Notes: generated from the sequence alone by a model not told the origin. A DNA stretch of 63,271 nt from an uncultured Corynebacterium sp. (GCF_902489365.1 NZ_CABTZR010000005.1:1-63271); one strand, 5' to 3'; counted from the first letter of the stretch, positions 42,611-51,195 are shown. A program made the numbers and translations.

Positions 42611-43168
42611 CTAGACCTCCATGAGCTCTTCTTCCTTGTTAGCTACGAGCTGGTCTACCTGATCGATGTAGCCGGAAGTAATCTTTTCCATCTCCTTCTC
42701 GGCGGCGATAACTTCGTCCTCACCCGCGTCGCCATCCTTCTGCAGCTTCTTCAGCTGCTCCATGGCACGGCGGCGGATGTTGCGGATAGCAATCTTGCCG
42801 TCCTCGCCCTTGCTCTTGGCCAACTTGACCATGTCACGGCGGCGCTCCTCGGTCAGCTGCGGGATGGTCACGCGCAGTACTTGACCGTCATTCGTCGGGT
42901 TCACACCCAGATCCGAGTTGCGAATTGCGTTCTCAATCTCATTCATCACGGACTGCTCATAAGGCTTGATGAGCAGCATGCGCGGCTCAGGGACCGAGAT
43001 GGTTGCCATCTGAGTAATCGGGGTCGGAACCCCGTAGTACTCAGCGACCAAGCCGTTAAACATGGACGGGTTGGCGCGGCCGGTGCGGATGGTGAGCAGC
43101 TGCTCACGGGTGTGCTCTACCGAAGCGGTCATGTGCTCTTCAGCTTCGAGCTGGATCTCGTCGATCAT
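42611..43168 (-). CDS. frr: Ribosome recycling factor
   Basis: The 185-residue protein has the exact RRF length and pattern: MIDEIQLEAEEHMTASVEHTREQLLTIRTGRANPSMFNGLVAEYYG, then TISVPEPRMLLIKPYEQ and VRVTIPQLTEERRRDMVKLAK-type sequence. It splits post-termination ribosomes with EF-G. AGGGAG precedes the ATG at 43168. The open frame upstream is not coding. Confidence 0.97.
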   Translation of the reverse strand: MIDEIQLEAEEHMTASVEHTREQLLTIRTGRANPSMFNGLVAEYYGVPTPITQMATISVPEPRMLLIKPYEQSVMNEIENAIRNSDLGVNPTNDGQVLRVTIPQLTEERRRDMVKLAKSKGEDGKIAIRNIRRRAMEQLKKLQKDGDAGEDEVIAAEKEMEKITSGYIDQVDQLVANKEEELMEV

Positions 43169-43238
43169 GAGGGTTACAACTCCCTTGAAATAGTCAAAAG
43201 TTCTGGGAAAGAATTTAGCAGGTCGCAGCCCATTTGTA

Positions 43239-43976
43239 CTAGGACTGGACCAGCGTGCCGATCTTCTCGCCGTTGACAGCACGCTTGATGTTGCCCTCGG
43301 TGAGCAGGTTAAAGACCAAAATCGGCATATTGTTGTCCATGCAGAGGCTGAATGCGGTGGCATCGGCGACCTTCAGACCCTTCTCAATAACCTCACGCGG
43401 GGTGATTTCGGAATACAGTTCGGCATCCGGGTTGGTGCGGGGGTCGGCCGAATAGACGCCGTCGACTGCCTTGGCCAAGAAGAGGACTTCCGCGCCGATC
43501 TCTAGGGCTCGCTGCGCCGCAGTGGTATCGGTGGAGAAGTACGGCATGCCCATTCCGGCGCCGAAGATGACGACGCGGCCCTTTTCCAAGTGGCGGTCGG
43601 CACGCAGCGGGAGGTAGGGCTCAGCGATCTGGGCCATGTTGATGGAGGTCTGCACGCGGCAGTCGATGCCCTGCTGCTTGAGGAAGTCCTGCAGTGCCAG
43701 GGAGTTCATGACGGTGCCGAGCATGCCCATGTAGTCGGAGCGCGCGCGGTCCATGCCGCGCTGGGAAAGTTCGGCGCCGCGGAAGAAGTTACCGCCGCCG
43801 ATAACGACGGCGATTTCGGTACCTTGCTTCGCCACCTCAGCGATTTGGCGGGCGACGTTTTCTACCACATCAGGGTCGATGCCGACCTTGCCACCGCCGA
43901 ACATCTCACCGCCCAGCTTGAGCATGACTCGCTTGTATCCGGTTCGCTTCGGTTCAGGGTTGGTCACGGTCCTCAT
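43239..43976 (-). CDS. pyrH: UMP kinase
   Basis: The 245-residue kinase phosphorylates UMP for pyrimidine nucleotide synthesis. Motifs are RVMLKLGGEMFGGG, VVIGGGNFFRGAEL, GMPYFSTDTTAAQRALEIGAE and the late NMPILVFNLLTEGNIKRAV. Several starts are possible: GTG at 43988, ATG at 43976 and GTG at 43967. GAAGGAG sits between the first two, so 43988 would overlap its own ribosome binding site and 43976 is the compromise. Confidence 0.96.
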   Translation of the reverse strand: MRTVTNPEPKRTGYKRVMLKLGGEMFGGGKVGIDPDVVENVARQIAEVAKQGTEIAVVIGGGNFFRGAELSQRGMDRARSDYMGMLGTVMNSLALQDFLKQQGIDCRVQTSINMAQIAEPYLPLRADRHLEKGRVVIFGAGMGMPYFSTDTTAAQRALEIGAEVLFLAKAVDGVYSADPRTNPDAELYSEITPREVIEKGLKVADATAFSLCMDNNMPILVFNLLTEGNIKRAVNGEKIGTLVQS

Positions 43977-44109
43977 CGTCTCCTTCACGCATGGCGACGC
44001 TTCAGTTAAGCGCTTGAATAATTCTGTTCCATCTTAACCATAGGAAGCCGCTCACTAATACTCAGCTGCGTGCGAGCCCCACCCTCAGGGGCAGGCTAAA
44101 ACAGCGAAA

Positions 44110-44168
44110 TCCCTCCCCCATCTCTTTCCCTCGGCCACGCGGCTAAAGGAAATGAAGAGGGGGAGGGA
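44110..44168 (-). terminator. tsf terminator
   Basis: TCCCTCCCCC (44110-44119) and GGGGGAGGGA (44159-44168) form a 10-bp outer stem with further partial pairing (TTTCC/GGAAA) inside. On the minus strand it is followed by TTTCG. It lies between tsf and pyrH. Confidence 0.75.
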
Positions 44169-44222
44169 GCAGAGCGCAGTCGCCGCACTACGCGGTCATG
44201 ACTGCGGCAGCGTCAGGAACGC

Positions 44223-45035
44223 TTAGGCGCCAACCTCGTAGCGGACGAAACCGGTGATGGTGGTGCCGGCCTCGTCTGCAACCTGCTTGACGGTCTTCTT
44301 GGAGTCAGACAGGGAAGCCTGCTCCAGCAGGACGACGGACTTGTAGAAGCCGTTGAGGCGGCCTTCCACAATCTTCGGCAGCGCAGCCTCCGGCTTGCCC
44401 TCCTCGCGGGTGGTGGCCTCAGCGATCTCGCGCTCCTTCTCAACGACCTCAGCCGGGACGTCCTCGCGGGTGAGGTACTCAGCGTTCATGGCAGCAATCT
44501 GCAGGGCTACTGCGTGTGCACCCTCAGCGTTGCCCTCGTAGGAAACGAGAACACCGACAGCCGGCGGCAGGTCAGCGGAACGCTGGTGCAGGTAAACAGC
44601 AACGTTGTCACCCTCGATGGTGACTGCACGGCGTGCCTGCAGCTTCTCACCGGTCTTTGCGGACTCTTCGTCGACGACCTCGGAAACCTTCTTGCCATCG
44701 ATCTCGAGGTTGTTGAGCTCCTCGCCGGAGTTAACCTTAGCCTCGCCAGCAGCCTCAGCAATCTTGGCAGCGAAGGACTTGAAGGCCTCATTCTTTGCCA
44801 CGAAGTCGGTCTCACAGTTGATCTCGACCATGGTGTTGCCGGACACGGCAATCAGACCCTCGGTAGCCTCACGCTCAGCACGCTTGGACACGTTCTTCGC
44901 ACCCTTGATGCGCAGGTACTCAACGGCCTTGTCATAGTCACCCTGGGACTCGTCGAGAGCCTTCTTGCAATCGAGCATGCCGGCGCCGGTGGCCTCACGC
45001 AATGCCTTTACGTCTGCAGCAGTGTAGTTCGCCAT
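44223..45035 (-). CDS. tsf: Elongation factor Ts
   Basis: The 270-residue protein reloads EF-Tu with GTP. The N-terminal UBA-like module (NYTAADVKALREATGAGMLDCKKALDESQGDYDKAVEYLRIKG) and the two core subdomains (VEINCETDFVAKNEAF) are clear. AAGGAGG lies upstream of the ATG. It is downstream of rpsB, but a strong terminator in the 248-bp spacer suggests attenuated read-through plus a second promoter. Confidence 0.97.
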   Translation of the reverse strand: MANYTAADVKALREATGAGMLDCKKALDESQGDYDKAVEYLRIKGAKNVSKRAEREATEGLIAVSGNTMVEINCETDFVAKNEAFKSFAAKIAEAAGEAKVNSGEELNNLEIDGKKVSEVVDEESAKTGEKLQARRAVTIEGDNVAVYLHQRSADLPPAVGVLVSYEGNAEGAHAVALQIAAMNAEYLTREDVPAEVVEKEREIAEATTREEGKPEAALPKIVEGRLNGFYKSVVLLEQASLSDSKKTVKQVADEAGTTITGFVRYEVGA

Positions 45036-45224
45036 AGTTGGAGCGATCCTCCTTGGATTTAAACGGTATTCGTTGAAACAGCGTAGCTGAATCGCTACCA
45101 CCACGTCGCGTTGAGGGGGGTGTTAGCTTTCTCCCACTCCCCCAACGGAGGAAACCCTCCGCGTGGTGTTTCACCCCTGTGGTGTGTCACGCGCCTTCGC
45201 AAGCTTCGGAAAACACGTGAGAAA

Positions 45225-45271
45225 AAGCCCCCATCGCCGCGGACAGTAGGGGCCGCGCGGTACGGGGGCTT
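45225..45271 (-). terminator. rpsB terminator/attenuator before tsf
   Basis: On the minus strand AAGCCCCC and GGGGGCTT pair around a GC-rich loop and are followed by TTTTTC. The hairpin lies directly after rpsB and before tsf. Confidence 0.85.
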
Positions 45272-45283
45272 CAGGTATGCAGA

Positions 45284-46111
45284 TTACTCTGCGGACTTCT
45301 CGGCGTCCTCGGACTTCTCAGCGGAAGCCGGGTCAGACGCAGCGGCAGCCTCAGCGGCGTCGCGGGCGTCCTTCTCAGCGGTGTCGCCGGCAGCCTCCTT
45401 GGCCTGTGCAAGCTGACGCTCCTCGCGAGCCTTCTTGCCCTCATCCACAGCGGTGGCGATGATGCCGGAGAGCAGCTTGGTGGCGCGGATAGCGTCGTCG
45501 TTGCCCGGAATCGGGAAGTCGACCTCATCCGGGTCGCAGTTGGTGTCCAGGATGGCAACAACCGGGATGTTAAGCTTCTGGGCTTCCTTGACCGCGATGT
45601 GCTCCTTGTTGGTGTCAACGATCCACAGTGCGGACGGAGCCTTGGTCATATCGGAGATACCGCCCAGGACGCGCTCCAGCTTGGTGCGCTCACGGGTCAG
45701 CATCAGAACTTCCTTCTTGGTGCGGCCCTTGTAGCCGTCCTCAGCCGCATCCATAGCCTGCAGCTCCTTCATGCGCTTCAGGCGCTTGGAGACGGTCTGG
45801 AAGTTGGTGAGCATACCGCCGAGCCAGCGGTGGTTAACGTAGGGCATTCCCACGCGGGTTGCCTCTTCAGCAACGGCTTCCTGAGCCTGCTTCTTGGTAC
45901 CAACGAAGAGGATGGTGCCGCCGTGTGCGACGGTTTCCTTCACGAACTCGAAGGCCTCATCGATGTAGGTCAGCGTCTGCTGCAGGTCGATGATGTAGAT
46001 GCCGTTACGGTCGGTGAAGATGAAGCGCTTCATCTTCGGGTTCCAGCGACGGGTCTGGTGACCGAAGTGGACACCAGCGTCGAGGAGCTCGCGCATGGTT
46101 ACGACTGCCAT
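45284..46111 (-). CDS. rpsB: 30S ribosomal protein S2
   Basis: The 275-residue protein has the S2 pattern: AVVTMRELLDAGVHFGHQTRRWNPKMKRFIF, NHRWLGGMLTNFQTV and DTNCDPDEVDFPIPGNDDA. An Ala/Glu/Asp-rich C-terminal tail of about 45 residues is common in actinobacteria. A GAAAGCGAGC stretch before the ATG is a weak ribosome binding site. A 6-bp hairpin lies 44 nt upstream in the leader. Confidence 0.98.
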   Translation of the reverse strand: MAVVTMRELLDAGVHFGHQTRRWNPKMKRFIFTDRNGIYIIDLQQTLTYIDEAFEFVKETVAHGGTILFVGTKKQAQEAVAEEATRVGMPYVNHRWLGGMLTNFQTVSKRLKRMKELQAMDAAEDGYKGRTKKEVLMLTRERTKLERVLGGISDMTKAPSALWIVDTNKEHIAVKEAQKLNIPVVAILDTNCDPDEVDFPIPGNDDAIRATKLLSGIIATAVDEGKKAREERQLAQAKEAAGDTAEKDARDAAEAAAASDPASAEKSEDAEKSAE

Positions 46112-46154
46112 GTTTCGCTCGCTTTCTATAAGTTGTTTCGGTTTTGCAAAAATT

Positions 46155-46175
46155 GTGCGGTGTTTTATTCCGCAC
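46155..46175 (-). promoter_or_regulatory. Hairpin in the rpsB leader
   Basis: GTGCGG and CCGCAC pair across a 9-nt A/T-rich loop in the rpsB 5' leader. It could be part of a ribosomal-protein leader that senses S2, but this is only a candidate. Confidence 0.35.
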
Positions 46176-46444
46176 CCTAGCAACGAAGGCCCTGGTCAAC
46201 ACCCCATTATCCCGGGGACCACGTCAACCACGGACTGTCTCTTCCTTAACCCAGGAAGCGACTACTTCGCCGCGCGTAGTCAGTCCATGTGGTAACCATT
46301 CGGTGCCGAGCACAGACTGCTGTGGACTAGCTTAGTACTGCACACACGGCGATTCCAAACGACGCGACCGAATCAGCTCCGCTGGATTGTTGACAGGCTT
46401 AACGAACTTTTCTCTAGCGCACCATGGGTTACTTCTGCAACGAG

Positions 46445-46453
46445 TTATCCACA
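46445..46453 (+). promoter_or_regulatory. Perfect DnaA-box match upstream of the M23-family gene
   Basis: TTATCCACA is the exact consensus DnaA box and lies 52 bp before the gene at 46506. A single box can be chance. Confidence 0.45.
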
Positions 46454-46505
46454 GGTGGACCGCAGCCTCTTCCCACTGGTCGCGCTCACGCGCAGGCTTG
46501 AGGTC

Positions 46506-47012
46506 ATGCGTCACCATCTACTTTGTTTATTTGCCCTGCTATGCCTCTGGGCCGCGCTTGCCGACGTCCCCCTCGCCACCGCCTTCGTTGACCCCACCAC
46601 CGGGGAGCCGGTTGCTTCGCGTGTCTTGCGCGGTTTCGAGCCTCCTGAGAAGCGGTGGATGGCTGGGCATCGCGGTGTCGATCTGGACCTGCCCGTCGGC
46701 GGTAAGGTGCGTGCCGCTGGCGACGGCATTGTGTACTTCGCCGGCTCCATAGCGGGCAAGCCGGCCCTTTCGATTGCTCACGGCAACGGCCTACGCACCA
46801 CTTATCAACCAGTGTTCGCGCGGGTTAAGAAAGGTGACCGAGTACAGGAAGGAGACGTGATCGGCACACTCGCGCCGTCCGTGGACGGCTATCCGGGACT
46901 CCATTGGGGCGCAATTAAAGGCCGCGAGGACTACATCAACCCGCTGGATCTCCTCGGCGAACCCGTCATTCGACTCAAGCCCGCGGGTGGGAACGAGCGT
47001 AAACGTCCTTAA
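46506..47012 (+). CDS. M23/LytM-domain secreted protein
   Basis: The 168-residue product has a signal peptide (RHHLLCLFALLCLWAALA) and a LytM fold: GHRGVDLDLPVGGKVRAAGDG, then HGNGLRTTYQPV, KKGDRVQEGDVIG and GLHWGAIKGREDYINPLDLL. The first zinc ligands (His, Asp in HRGVDL) and the final His of LHWG are present. The catalytic His two residues before the last one is replaced by Gly, as in the actinobacterial family with xLHWG. It may therefore be an inactive or atypical peptidoglycan-binding protein. Its 3' end overlaps convergent xerC by 38 bp. Confidence 0.88.
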   Translation: MRHHLLCLFALLCLWAALADVPLATAFVDPTTGEPVASRVLRGFEPPEKRWMAGHRGVDLDLPVGGKVRAAGDGIVYFAGSIAGKPALSIAHGNGLRTTYQPVFARVKKGDRVQEGDVIGTLAPSVDGYPGLHWGAIKGREDYINPLDLLGEPVIRLKPAGGNERKRP

Positions 47013-47886
47013 GGCGCTGGGCAGAAACGTGCGTATAGACCTGCGTGGTCTGCAGTGACGAGTGACCAAGCAGCTCTTGCACGATTCGTAAATCGGCCCC
47101 GCCCTCGAGCAGGTGCGTAGCCGCGGAGTGGCGTAGGCCGTGCGGGGTGAGCCCCGGCGCGCCCGTGACTTGTGCAGCGCGTTCGACGACGCGGCGGACC
47201 TGGCGCGCATCGATTCGGCGTCCGCGCGTGCCCACAAAGACTGCTTCCGTTTCGCCGGCGAGCTCGGGGCGTCCGGTCTTCAGCCAGGCGCGCAGCGCGT
47301 CGTGGGCCGCATCCCCGAAGGGGACGACGCGCTGCTTATTGCCTTTACCGGTCACGCGCGCGGTGCGACGGGAAAGATCCACATCCCCGATATCCAGGCT
47401 CACCAATTCGGCTACGCGCGCACCGGTAGCATAGAGAAACTCGAGCATTGCGCTATCACGCAGGAAATGGATCTCATCGGCGGAGACGGCATTACCCATC
47501 AGTTCCCCCGCGGCGGCGGGAGACATCACAGTGGGCAGATGCTTGCCCACCTTGGGCGTAGCCAGGCGCTGGGCGACATCAGTCTCGAGGTACCCCTCGC
47601 GTGCAGCCCACGTGGAAAAGGCGCGCACCGCCGCGGTACGCCGCGCCAGCGTGGAGCGAGATTTTCCCTCATCGACGGCACCCGCCAGCCATGCACGAAG
47701 GGCGTTGAGAGTGAATGACGAGAAGTTCGGAACGTCGGCAGCCAGCAGGCGCAGGTCTGAGCAGTAGCCACGGATGGTCGCTTCGGAGCGCCCGCGGACG
47801 TTGCGCTGATAATCCGCAAAGTCCTCGATCGCTTCCTCCAGCTGGCCGCCCACACGCCGTTCAGCGTTACCACATGCTCCACTCAT
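46975..47886 (-). CDS. xerC: Tyrosine recombinase XerC
   Basis: The 303-residue recombinase has an N-terminal SAM-like DNA-binding domain (IEDFADYQRNVRGRSEATIRGYCSDLRLL). The catalytic domain carries the Arg in YATGARVAELVSL, HGLRHSAATHLLEGG and LGHSSLQTTQVYTHV with the nucleophilic Tyr. With XerD it resolves chromosome dimers at dif. It is the last gene after yraN-comM-dprA but has its own -10 box 8 nt before the ATG. A perfect palindrome covers this promoter and the start codon. Confidence 0.95.
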   Translation of the reverse strand: MSGACGNAERRVGGQLEEAIEDFADYQRNVRGRSEATIRGYCSDLRLLAADVPNFSSFTLNALRAWLAGAVDEGKSRSTLARRTAAVRAFSTWAAREGYLETDVAQRLATPKVGKHLPTVMSPAAAGELMGNAVSADEIHFLRDSAMLEFLYATGARVAELVSLDIGDVDLSRRTARVTGKGNKQRVVPFGDAAHDALRAWLKTGRPELAGETEAVFVGTRGRRIDARQVRRVVERAAQVTGAPGLTPHGLRHSAATHLLEGGADLRIVQELLGHSSLQTTQVYTHVSAQRLKDVYARSHPRA

Positions 47887-47898
47887 GTCACATGAGTG
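47880..47898. promoter_or_regulatory. 19-bp perfect palindrome over the xerC promoter and start codon
   Basis: CACTCATGT-C-ACATGAGTG is a 9-1-9 palindrome. Its left arm contains the xerC start codon (47884-47886, minus strand), and its right arm overlaps the TACACT -10 box (47895-47900). It looks like a homodimer operator. Confidence 0.65.
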
Positions 47899-47901
47899 TA
47901 C

Positions 47902-49080
47902 TCAGGTGCGCTGCCACATCGCGCCCGAGCGTGTAATCACCCCCATCTTTTGCATCGCCACGAGCAGGTGGATGGTCAGCGCCACCCGCATTCCCGCAGC
48001 AGCCGCGATATCCTCCGCACTCGCGCCTTCCTCCGCGCTTCCCGGTGGAGTGGAGTCATACACTTTGAGCTCGTTGCGGGACAAGCGTTGTACCGGGGTC
48101 GGCTGGAACTCAAGTTCATACTGCCCCGCAGCGTCCACTTCCCCCACTTTGCCCACGAGTCCACGTATTTCATCGACTGAGGCCACCAGTTGCGCTCGCC
48201 CATCCTGGATGCGTTGGTGGCACCCCAAGGACCCAGACGTCGTGACTGGGCCCGGCACCGCCATGGCAACCCGGCCCAGGGCCTCCGCCCAGTTCAGGGT
48301 GTTTAACGCACCAGAACGAAACCCGGCCTCCACCACCACGGTGCCGCTGGTCAACGCCGCCACGAGGCGGTTGCGGGATAAAAAGCGGAAGCGCTGTGGC
48401 CGTGTGCCCGGCGCGAACTCGGACACGATGCACCCATTCCCGGCGATCCTGTCGAAGAGACGTGCATTGCGCGCCGGGTAGGAAATGTCGATACCGCAGG
48501 CTGCCACCGCGACAGTCTGCCCACCTGCGTCGAGAGCTGCTTCGTGCACCGCTGTATCGACACCCACCGCCCCGCCGGAAACCACGGTCCATTGGTGAGC
48601 TGCTAGGCCACCAGCCAGAAGTGAGCCCGCCTCCCAGCCATACCGGCTCACGGCGCGCGTGCCCACCAGGGCAACGGATTGGGCTACCGCTTCGCGCAGG
48701 TTCCCGCCTCGAACCCAGAGGCTGTGGGGCGGGACTGCTTGGTCATCAAACGTCGCCGGGGCATCAACTAGCCCCTGGTGGTAGAACCCAAAAGCACGGG
48801 CGAATTCCTCCCCAGGCCACTCCGCGTCATCGGGTGTGATGAGCCGGGCTCCGACCGCCTCTGCGGCAGCGAGGTCTTCGTCTTGTCGTAGCCAGTCTCG
48901 CCGCGACGCTGTGGCCTGTCGCAGGGGCCCGATCCAGTCCTCCCCCTTATAGATTCCTCGCGCTATCTCCTCAGCCGGGTATTGGGTCAAGAGACCGTGG
49001 AGAGTTGGTGAGGGTCCTTCCACCACGCGGTTGAGGTAGGCCCAGGTGTGTCTGCTGGTCGACACGTTGAGTTCACTCAT
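47902..49080 (-). CDS. dprA: DNA processing protein DprA
   Basis: The 392-residue protein has the Rossmann-fold DprA core: LVGTRAVSRYGWEAGSLLAGGLAAHQWTVVSGGAVGVDTAVHEAAL and FLSRNRLVAALTSGTVVVEAGFRSGALNTLNWAEALGR. A C-terminal winged-helix (about residues 330-392) completes it. DprA loads RecA on incoming single-stranded DNA during transformation. Its ATG overlaps the comM stop (ATGA). Confidence 0.95.
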   Translation of the reverse strand: MSELNVSTSRHTWAYLNRVVEGPSPTLHGLLTQYPAEEIARGIYKGEDWIGPLRQATASRRDWLRQDEDLAAAEAVGARLITPDDAEWPGEEFARAFGFYHQGLVDAPATFDDQAVPPHSLWVRGGNLREAVAQSVALVGTRAVSRYGWEAGSLLAGGLAAHQWTVVSGGAVGVDTAVHEAALDAGGQTVAVAACGIDISYPARNARLFDRIAGNGCIVSEFAPGTRPQRFRFLSRNRLVAALTSGTVVVEAGFRSGALNTLNWAEALGRVAMAVPGPVTTSGSLGCHQRIQDGRAQLVASVDEIRGLVGKVGEVDAAGQYELEFQPTPVQRLSRNELKVYDSTPPGSAEEGASAEDIAAAAGMRVALTIHLLVAMQKMGVITRSGAMWQRT

Positions 49081-50600
49081 GCGGCCAACCTCTCGATCGT
49101 GTCAGCGCCGCGGAGATCGAGTGCGCGGCTGACGTGGTCGAGCTCGGGACGGGCGGTTCCATCGAGGTCCGCCAGCGTCCAGGCCAAGCGCAGCACACGA
49201 TCCACCCCGCGCTGGCTCAGTTCTCCTTCAGCCAAGTAGGCAGCAAGCATAATCATGGCCGACTCCGCTGCTGGGCGATGACGCCGCAAATAGGAGGCGG
49301 ACACGGCGCCGTTGACTACGCTTCCCAGCCCATCGGCCTCCCAGCGCGCCTTCATCCGTTCCCTGGCGGCGGCAACGCGCTGAGCTATATCTGTGGAGGT
49401 TTCCTCCCCTTCTGGGTGTAGTACCGCAGATTGCCCCGACAAAGACACAATGATGTCGAGGCGGTCGCGTAATGGGCCCGAAAGGTTGGATAGGTAGTTC
49501 ATCCTGTCTGCTGCCCGGCATTCGCAGCGTGACGGTTCTTCAGCGCCGCAGCGGCACGGGTTCGCAGCCAACACCAGTTGAAAGCGGGCGGGAAAGATTA
49601 CCTCGCGGCTAGCCCGAGTCAAGCGCACCTGTCCTTCTTCCAGCGGTGCGCGCAAGCTATCCAGTACTTGCGCCGGAACCTCGCTGACCTCGTCGAGAAA
49701 GAGCACTCCATGGTGCGCCAGACTCACCGCACCTGGCCGCGGACGCCCCGATCCACCGCCGATCAACGCGGCCCTCGTGACCGAAGCGTGCGGCGCGATG
49801 AAGGGAGCCCGGGAAATCGCGGTGCCAACGGCTCCCGCCACCGAGTGGATCGCGGTAGCCTCCACTGCTTGTTCCGTGGTCAAGCGCGGAAGGATGCCCG
49901 GCAAACGCGAAGCAATCATCGATTTGCCGGAACCGGGCGGCCCCACCATCATCACGTGATGGCCGCCAGCCGCAGCAACCTCAGCTGCCCACTTGGCTTC
50001 CCGCTGTCCGGCCACCTCGCTGAAATCTGCAACTTGTTCGCGCGCAGGCGCCGCAGCGTGCGTGATCAGCTGCGCGTCCGGCAGGCAATCACTTCCACAC
50101 ACCCAAGCGAAAGCGTCCCAAAGAGTCTCTGCCACCAGCACTCGCATGCCGGGAACCAATGCTGCTTCTGCCGCGTTACCAACCGGAATGATCAGCGTGT
50201 CATAGCCTTGCGACCGTGCCGCCAGAATCGCCGGGATGATGCCGGAGACCGGGCGAACCTGCCCGTCCAGCCCCAACTCGCCGAGCACGAGCGCCCCACT
50301 GAGCCGACTTTTCTCGGTCTGGCCTGCCGCTAAGATGGCCAGCGCCATGGGGAGATCGAAATGTGCGCCCGCCTTGGGCAACGATGCTGGTGACATGGAC
50401 ACCACGACTTTTGTCTTCGGCCACGGTAGGTGCGAGTTGCTCACCGCGGTCCGGATGCGATCCCGCGACTCCGAAATCGCGGCATCACCCAGTCCCACAA
50501 CGTGAACTCCGGGAAGTCCGGGGCCAACGTTGGCCTCCACTGTGACCACCCGGGCCAGGACTCCATCTAGCGCTATCGTGTCGCATCTACCGAGAGCCAT
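49077..50600 (-). CDS. comM: ComM/YifB family Mg-chelatase-like AAA+ ATPase
   Basis: The 507-residue protein begins with a Lon-protease-like domain (DTIALDGVLARVVTVEANVGPGLPGVHVVGL). The AAA+ domain has Walker A GPPGSGKSMIASRLPGIL and Walker B GVLFLDEVSEV, with an inserted cysteine-rich ANPCRCGAEEPSRCECRAADRM segment and a C-terminal helical domain. ComM is a branch-migration helicase that helps integrate divergent DNA. The start at 50600 overlaps the yraN end by 14 bp. Confidence 0.95.
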   Translation of the reverse strand: MALGRCDTIALDGVLARVVTVEANVGPGLPGVHVVGLGDAAISESRDRIRTAVSNSHLPWPKTKVVVSMSPASLPKAGAHFDLPMALAILAAGQTEKSRLSGALVLGELGLDGQVRPVSGIIPAILAARSQGYDTLIIPVGNAAEAALVPGMRVLVAETLWDAFAWVCGSDCLPDAQLITHAAAPAREQVADFSEVAGQREAKWAAEVAAAGGHHVMMVGPPGSGKSMIASRLPGILPRLTTEQAVEATAIHSVAGAVGTAISRAPFIAPHASVTRAALIGGGSGRPRPGAVSLAHHGVLFLDEVSEVPAQVLDSLRAPLEEGQVRLTRASREVIFPARFQLVLAANPCRCGAEEPSRCECRAADRMNYLSNLSGPLRDRLDIIVSLSGQSAVLHPEGEETSTDIAQRVAAARERMKARWEADGLGSVVNGAVSASYLRRHRPAAESAMIMLAAYLAEGELSQRGVDRVLRLAWTLADLDGTARPELDHVSRALDLRGADTIERLAA

Positions 50601-51024
50601 GGTCAACTCCCTGGAAATACTCCACCTCGAAGGCTTCCCCCGTCTCAGCCCCTGTGGACACGAGCCCGAGTACATCGAAGCGAACCTTGCTTAAGGGCTG
50701 AGTAGTACTCCGCCTTGCGCTCAGCCACTGCGCTGCAGCCTTGCGAAGGCGCTTCAGCTTGCGCGGTGTCACCGTTTCAGCCACGCCAAAGTTGCGGGTT
50801 GCTCGAGTTTTAACTTCGCAGAAGACGATGGTTCCATCAGGCTCGCGCACAACGAGGTCGAGCTCGCCCACGCGGTAGTGGACGTTCGCGGCTATCACCT
50901 GAGCCCCGCGCGCACGGTAAAAGTCAGCGGCGAACTTCTCCCCCGCTTTCCCCAGTGCATCCGCAGGGCGGATGGTCTGCCCCACGCTCGGTGAATGCAC
51001 AGAAGTCGCTAGATTTTTTGTCAT
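50587..51024 (-). CDS. yraN: YraN family (UPF0102) nuclease-like protein
   Basis: The 145-residue protein contains ALGKAGEKFAADFYRARGAQVIAANVHYRVGELDLVVREPDGTIVFCEVKTRA. This is the restriction-endonuclease-like fold with the E...ELD...EVK catalytic spacing. Its in vivo role is not known. Its conserved linkage to comM and dprA suggests DNA processing. AAGGAG lies 8 nt before the ATG at 51024; the upstream open frame is noncoding. Confidence 0.92.
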   Translation of the reverse strand: MTKNLATSVHSPSVGQTIRPADALGKAGEKFAADFYRARGAQVIAANVHYRVGELDLVVREPDGTIVFCEVKTRATRNFGVAETVTPRKLKRLRKAAAQWLSARRSTTQPLSKVRFDVLGLVSTGAETGEAFEVEYFQGVDHGSR

Positions 51025-51142
51025 TATGGTGCTCCTTGGAATTGAACGTGTACACAACACGCCGCAAGCACGACACAAGACAATACCTGTGCCGCACACC
51101 CCCCTTACGGCACTTCCAGAACACCTCACTCGGCATCCCCCT

Positions 51143-51195
51143 GGCGAGATCCTTGAGTCTCGCCACACCAAATCTGTGGATAACTAGTCCGGACT
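51143..51195. promoter_or_regulatory. Structured region upstream of yraN with a DnaA box
   Basis: In order: an 8-bp inverted repeat (GGCGAGA/TCTCGCC core, 51142-51149 and 51158-51165), a perfect DnaA box TTATCCACA on the minus strand (51175-51183), and a 10-bp palindrome AGTCCGGACT (51186-51195). The 207-bp spacer (51025-51231) shows no gene. Confidence 0.5.

Larger units (their letters stand above)
46112..46505. other. Intergenic region between divergent rpsB and the M23-family gene
   Basis: This 394-bp gap holds no evident gene. Near rpsB are a leader hairpin (46155-46175) and a TAGGGT box on the minus strand (46174-46179). Further on are a 6-bp inverted repeat (46260-46265/46276-46281) and a perfect DnaA-box match at 46445. 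Confidence 0.6.
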
